Both the position numbers and the translations under genes were made by a program. Below, one piece after another: positions 4,479-8,023 of a DNA stretch of 8,023 nt. Position 1 is the first letter of the stretch. Every line of letters starts with the position of its first letter. Origin of the DNA: Verrucomicrobia bacterium UBA7008 (GTDB taxonomy: Bacteria; Verrucomicrobiota; Kiritimatiellia; RFP12; UBA1067); NCBI GenBank assembly GCA_002449695.1, contig DJXI01000059.1, positions 1-8,023 of the forward strand, in the 5' to 3' direction. Below the pieces are notes generated by a model, which did no database searches, had not been told where the DNA came from, and saw nothing but the letters and a program-made list of their open reading frames with translations.

Positions 4479-7400
4479 TTGACCAGTTCCGCTTTGAAGC
4501 TGTCGCCCGGCGAAGGTTCGCTCTCTGCGTCAAGGACGAGGCGCCACCTCTGCTCCGCGCCGTCCTTGTTCCAGCTCACCTTGTCCGTCCACGACCATAC
4601 GAGGCGCCCGTCCTCCAGCGCGAGTTTCGCGTTTTCCGGGCGGCGCGGCCAGAAGTCGTCGGGATCCACGACCAGCACCTCCTTCCACTTCTTTCCGCCA
4701 TCCGTGCTTGTCGCGAGCACGGCATACGCGTCGTGCGAGTCGAAATCGTGCTTGGCGTCCGCGCACCACGTCTTCCACAGCCTGCCGCCGGGCGCGGCAA
4801 GCGTGACCGCGCCGCCCTGCCACTTGCGGAGGTCCCAGCGATGGTCGGCGCGCGGCGCGCCGACATACTGCGGCGCGATGACAGGCCGCCCCCTGCCCTT
4901 CGATATGACCTGTCGGAGCCGCACCTTGCCGCTCACGTCCTTCCCTGCGCGGACATCCGCCTCGGTGAACGTGCAGAAGTAGATTTCGCGGTCGTTGTAG
5001 CGGTCCCAGTCGTAGGTGATGTATATCGTGCCGTCCGCCGCCTCCTGCCCATCGGGATACGAGCAGCCCCGGCGTTCTTCGAGAAGAAGCCCGCCCTTCC
5101 ACGTCGCGCCCTCGTCATCCGAAACGTATGCAGTGAGATGCGAGCGGTGCTTCGCCTCGTCAAGACCGCCGTGCTTGACGAGCAGCCATGCGCCAGATTT
5201 CAGCTTGCGGACAAAGCACCTCGCGCTCGGATGCGGCAGCTTCGACTTGACGCAAGGCCCCCACGTAAAGCCTCCGTCCTTCGAAACGGCCTCTCGGATG
5301 CCGCTTTTCACGCGCGAGTAGCACACGAGGTCGCCATTCTTCTTCTCCACGAACATGTGCTCGTCGAACTCGGTATCCTCCTGCGGAACCTTCGCTCCGC
5401 CGCGCAGAACGAACGTCTTGCCGCCGTCCGTCGAGGCATACAGGCACGACGACCAGGGTCGCCCGCCCCAATGTGCGACCGGGAACGCCCACGTGCCGTC
5501 CTTGAGAACGGTCGGCTTGCACATCATTACGCCTTCCGCTATGGTGCGGGGTTGCGGCGGCTCGGACGGAACGACATTCGCGTCTGGAATCGTGGACATC
5601 AAAAGAATATCGGGATAGACGTTGTCCTTCCGCCCCGCGAGGTCGCGGCATATGCGGTCCGTCCACGTCCATCTGAGCGAACCGTCCGGCGCGACCCACA
5701 CCTCCGGATCAAACGGACGCTCCGGTCCGCGTCCGTCAGGATCGGCGACAAACACCTCCGTCCACGTCGCGCCGTCGTCAGTGCTTGTTGCCAGCACCAC
5801 ATAGTTGTTCTGGTCCTCGGCAGGCGAGGCACCGCAGTACCACGTCGCCCAAAGCCGCCCGTTCGGCGCGACGGCCATGCTGGAGACGAGCGTCGCGGCG
5901 CGGGAATTGACGTCGTGCGCGACAGGATCTGGCCTGGTCACATAGTCCGCCGGGAACGTACGCGACTTCGTGACATCCGGCGGCGGCATGTCGCGAAGGC
6001 CGTGGTAGGCGGGGCCGCCCGCCGCCACGTAGCCGCGCGATTCGCCATTGGCCGTCGGCGACACCCAGAACGAATACAGAGTGCCGCAGCGGACGAGGAA
6101 CCTGAAGCGTACTTCCCGCCCGGCGAGCGCCGAAAGATCGCGCCCCTTGAAGACGAGTTCGCGCTTTGTCGAGTCGCCATGCCAGAACGCCGCGCAGTCC
6201 TCCTTCGTATAGCCGGGAATAGGATTCCCCGCCGCATCGAGAACCTCCGCCTCGACATATCCAAAGCGACATTCGGCGTTAATGAAAAGCCGCGAGCCGG
6301 AAAACACAACAGGCTTTGTCGTGATGGTGCCGTATCCGTCGGCGACCATGCCGGCGAATCCGTCGCGCCTGAGCGTCGCAATGCCGATGGAGCCGTTGGA
6401 ATACATTCCGTTGTCCCACCAGCCCTTGCAGTGTCCGCGGCGCCGTTCTCCGTCGCCGCGCAGCCCCGTATAGTAGAACCACAGGCGCTCGTCATTGATT
6501 GCGCAGATGCCACCCACGCACGAGAGGTAGCCGGAGTCCCACTTGCCGCTCCCCCATCCTTCCGGCGCAATGTCGGCGTCCTCGCGCGGTTCGTAGGTCT
6601 TGCCGTCGCGCGAGAACGTGAAATGCAGCGCAGTCTGCTTAGGCAGCCCCACCTTGTCGCAATCCGCGTTGTCGCCTGGCGTGGCGTAAAGTATTTCCAT
6701 GACGCCGAGCATCAGCGACTCGTAGGCGACGGCATTGAAGCTGTAGAGCGAGCGGCGGACGCCGTTCGTCGCGACGAGCCACTCTTCGGGGGGCGCGTAC
6801 TTTGCGAGGCTCTCCACCTGATTGGTGCACTTCGGCCAAGACCAGTGGCAGGCATCGCCGCCAAACTCCTTCGAAGCGAAATAGCAGCGGCTGCGACCGA
6901 CCTTGGGACGCCCGTCGCGTAGCGAAAACACCCACACGCCACGGAACGGATCATAATACATTGTCGAACGGTCGCACGACATTCCGGCGACACCGAGATT
7001 CTCGAAATGTATGCCGTCCTCGGAGGCATAGAGCGTATCGGTCGTCCACATCCCCGGTGCGGAAATGTGCAGTTTCCACGCCGCGTATGGATTTTCCGCA
7101 GCGTAGTCTGGGCAGACGCACCAGGAATCGATCAGATCGTATTCAAAGATTCTGTTGGTGCCCGGAACGACGCCGAGATCGGGATACTCCCACTTCACGC
7201 CGTTCGCCGACTCGGCGTAGCATATGTCGCCCAGCCAGTCGGCCTGATACCACAGGCGAAATTTCCTTTTCGTCGGGTCCCACCAAAGCCCGCCGTCGGT
7301 GGCGGCGGTAAGTCTTACCGGCGTCTGCGTCGCCTCGGCCTTCTCCGCATCCGTCGCCGCTCTCCACGGCGAAATTCTGCTCGTGTCCGTGACCTTCGGC

Positions 7401-7591
7401 GCGGCGCCGTTCCATGGAGCGACGACAGGCTCCGCCATCTTCACAGGCTTGTTCCAGTGACGCACGACGCCGCGCGTCGAATCGACAAGGCAGTCGTCCA
7501 CGAAAAGCTGCCGCCCTGTGTCGATGTCTATCGCCGCGCCTGCGGCTTGAACAGACAGTGCGACCACTCCCAGCATTATGCTACAGTTCAT
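4475..7591 (-). CDS. Secreted double beta-propeller protein: GH32/GH43-like half plus sialidase-like (BNR) half
   Basis: The protein has 1038 residues. I chose the ATG at 7591 because GGAGG lies 7 nt upstream, it overlaps the previous stop as ATGA, and a hydrophobic leader (1-19, ending AAGA) follows; the open frame further upstream has no protein-like content. The leader lacks Lys/Arg, which is unusual. Residues 25-430 begin GRQLFVDDCLVDS and resemble the five-bladed GH32/GH43-like proteins common in planctomycetes. About 430-515 is a beta-sandwich (GYVEAEVLDAAGNPIPGY, 444-461). From about 557 onward is a sialidase-type propeller with five Asp-boxes: S603-W610, S720-F727, S770-W777, S824-W831 and S962-W969. 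No FRIP-like motif is present, so true sialidase activity is doubtful. Residues 926-1004 repeat 571-646. It likely binds or cleaves sugars outside the cytoplasm, together with the GH-A-like enzyme encoded next. Confidence 0.82.
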   Translation of the reverse strand: MNCSIMLGVVALSVQAAGAAIDIDTGRQLFVDDCLVDSTRGVVRHWNKPVKMAEPVVAPWNGAAPKVTDTSRISPWRAATDAEKAEATQTPVRLTAATDGGLWWDPTKRKFRLWYQADWLGDICYAESANGVKWEYPDLGVVPGTNRIFEYDLIDSWCVCPDYAAENPYAAWKLHISAPGMWTTDTLYASEDGIHFENLGVAGMSCDRSTMYYDPFRGVWVFSLRDGRPKVGRSRCYFASKEFGGDACHWSWPKCTNQVESLAKYAPPEEWLVATNGVRRSLYSFNAVAYESLMLGVMEILYATPGDNADCDKVGLPKQTALHFTFSRDGKTYEPREDADIAPEGWGSGKWDSGYLSCVGGICAINDERLWFYYTGLRGDGERRRGHCKGWWDNGMYSNGSIGIATLRRDGFAGMVADGYGTITTKPVVFSGSRLFINAECRFGYVEAEVLDAAGNPIPGYTKEDCAAFWHGDSTKRELVFKGRDLSALAGREVRFRFLVRCGTLYSFWVSPTANGESRGYVAAGGPAYHGLRDMPPPDVTKSRTFPADYVTRPDPVAHDVNSRAATLVSSMAVAPNGRLWATWYCGASPAEDQNNYVVLATSTDDGATWTEVFVADPDGRGPERPFDPEVWVAPDGSLRWTWTDRICRDLAGRKDNVYPDILLMSTIPDANVVPSEPPQPRTIAEGVMMCKPTVLKDGTWAFPVAHWGGRPWSSCLYASTDGGKTFVLRGGAKVPQEDTEFDEHMFVEKKNGDLVCYSRVKSGIREAVSKDGGFTWGPCVKSKLPHPSARCFVRKLKSGAWLLVKHGGLDEAKHRSHLTAYVSDDEGATWKGGLLLEERRGCSYPDGQEAADGTIYITYDWDRYNDREIYFCTFTEADVRAGKDVSGKVRLRQVISKGRGRPVIAPQYVGAPRADHRWDLRKWQGGAVTLAAPGGRLWKTWCADAKHDFDSHDAYAVLATSTDGGKKWKEVLVVDPDDFWPRRPENAKLALEDGRLVWSWTDKVSWNKDGAEQRWRLVLDAESEPSPGDSFKAELVK
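4580..4816 (-). repeat. Second copy of a propeller-blade module within the sialidase-like protein
   Basis: This DNA encodes residues 926-1004, which match residues 571-646 (encoded by 5654-5881). Shared landmarks in the same order are GRLW, VLATSTD, a following W.EV and VDPD-type segment, and WxWTD. The copies have diverged at the DNA level, so the duplication is old. Confidence 0.75.
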
Positions 7592-8023
7592 GTCTGTTCC
7601 TCCAGATAGGCTTTGATTGTCTTTGCCAGATCCCTGCCGAGCTCGCGGCATGTCTCGGGCGTGACTATCGCGCCGTTGGCGTTGGCAAACGGCACTTCGA
7701 TCGAGCGGGCGACTCCGAGCTCGAAATCGTAAGCCCTGATTTCGAAAATCTGCGCCCTGGGATCGCCCCATGTCTCCGTCACCGTCACGCGCACGGCCGC
7801 CGCCTCGCAGCGCGGGAAGTCGTGGACGGCGAGCCTCCGCCAGTTGTCCTTGACGTCGGCAACCTTTCGCCACTCGCCGCCTGAAAGCACCTCGACGCGG
7901 TACGCCTTGGCGAGGGTGCGCGGCATTGGAGCGTCGGGCTTGCGCTGCTGAAGGTCGCTGTTGAACGTGATGCGTACTTGGCCGATCATGGCGGGCTTGG
8001 CGAAGTCGAGCCGTATCCACTGC
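7588..8023 (-). CDS. C-terminal part of a protein ending in an F5/8 type C-like (discoidin-like) domain
   Basis: The frame is open to the right edge, so the gene starts outside the window; 144 codons plus the stop are seen. The ATG at 7989 is internal: the codons before it read QWIRLDFAKPA and continue into MIGQVRITFNSDLQQRK, giving the WIxLDF...IGxVRITFNSDL pattern of a discoidin/F5-8C-like sandwich. Further strands are YRVEVLSGGEWRKVADV, NWRRLAVHDFP and AAAVRVTVTETWGDPRAQIF. A charged tail of about 40 residues follows. Similar C-terminal domains occur in large FAD-dependent oxidoreductase-like and glycoside hydrolase proteins of the same phyla. My best guess is the FAD-dependent type, but the missing N-terminal part would decide. 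The stop overlaps the next start as ATGA (7588-7591), so it is the upstream partner of the propeller protein in one operon. Confidence 0.75.
   Translation of the reverse strand, partial: QWIRLDFAKPAMIGQVRITFNSDLQQRKPDAPMPRTLAKAYRVEVLSGGEWRKVADVKDNWRRLAVHDFPRCEAAAVRVTVTETWGDPRAQIFEIRAYDFELGVARSIEVPFANANGAIVTPETCRELGRDLAKTIKAYLEEQT
7599..7603 (-). promoter_or_regulatory. Ribosome binding site of the double-propeller gene
   Basis: GGAGG on the minus strand lies 7 nt before the ATG at 7591, inside the end of the upstream gene. It is the strongest Shine-Dalgarno sequence in the window and fixes this start over the longer open frame. Confidence 0.75.

Noticed and set aside
4733..6922. A 729-codon open frame on the plus strand
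   Set aside because: It is antisense to the double-propeller gene, very rich in Arg/Ala/Val with no recognisable domain, and is explained by GC-rich third positions of the real gene.
7588..7989. A complete 133-residue gene starting at ATG 7989
   Set aside because: The open frame continues upstream to the window edge with domain-consistent residues (QWIRLDFAKPA), so this ATG is internal.
7592..8020. Upstream extension of the double-propeller reading frame by 143 codons
   Set aside because: The extra sequence is low-complexity and Arg/Ala-rich, lies over the real F5/8-type reading frame, and the internal start at 7591 has a strong ribosome binding site and a hydrophobic leader.

Overview
The window is GC-rich DNA from a bacterium with very little non-coding space. 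It combines a sodium-pump decarboxylase cluster, a divergent HisI-like protein, a GntR/LacI-hybrid regulator and a run of secreted carbohydrate-active proteins. This suggests an anaerobic glycan degrader of the Planctomycetota-Verrucomicrobiota-Chlamydiota superphylum, such as Kiritimatiellota, Lentisphaerota or Verrucomicrobiota. The assignment rests on remembered protein style, not on a search, and is moderate at best.

Layout from left to right. Positions 1-1082, minus strand, read as an operon in the order hisI-like, oadG-like, oadA-like. The last gene runs off the left edge. oadG and oadA are preceded by nearly the same A-rich leader with an AAGAAAGG ribosome binding site. Positions 1083-1162 form a short divergent promoter region. 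It holds two facing extended -10 elements of almost identical sequence, a GC palindrome midway between them, and an 8-bp dyad over the hisI ribosome binding site. Positions 1163-2275, plus strand, encode an AraR-like regulator (GntR winged helix plus LacI-type sugar-binding domain) that may be translated from a leaderless mRNA.

Positions 2258-2382 are the most unusual stretch. A composite repeat-like element fills the gap between the converging regulator and glycoside hydrolase genes. It has five 7-bp repeats at one end, three different 7-bp repeats at the other, and a core with several mutually exclusive stem-loops. Each array supplies the TAG stop codon of the gene that enters it.

Positions 2373-8023, minus strand, are a tight operon of at least three genes joined by ATGA stop/start overlaps. 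In transcription order they are: the C-terminal part of a protein ending in an F5/8 type C-like (discoidin-like) domain; a 1038-residue secreted double beta-propeller protein with a GH32/GH43-like front half and a sialidase-like rear half with five Asp-boxes; and a 701-residue secreted clan GH-A-like glycoside hydrolase. The products probably act together on a complex glycan outside the cytoplasm, and the neighbouring sugar-binding repressor is a plausible controller. The operon promoter lies beyond the right edge. No tRNA, rRNA, CRISPR array or transposase was seen.
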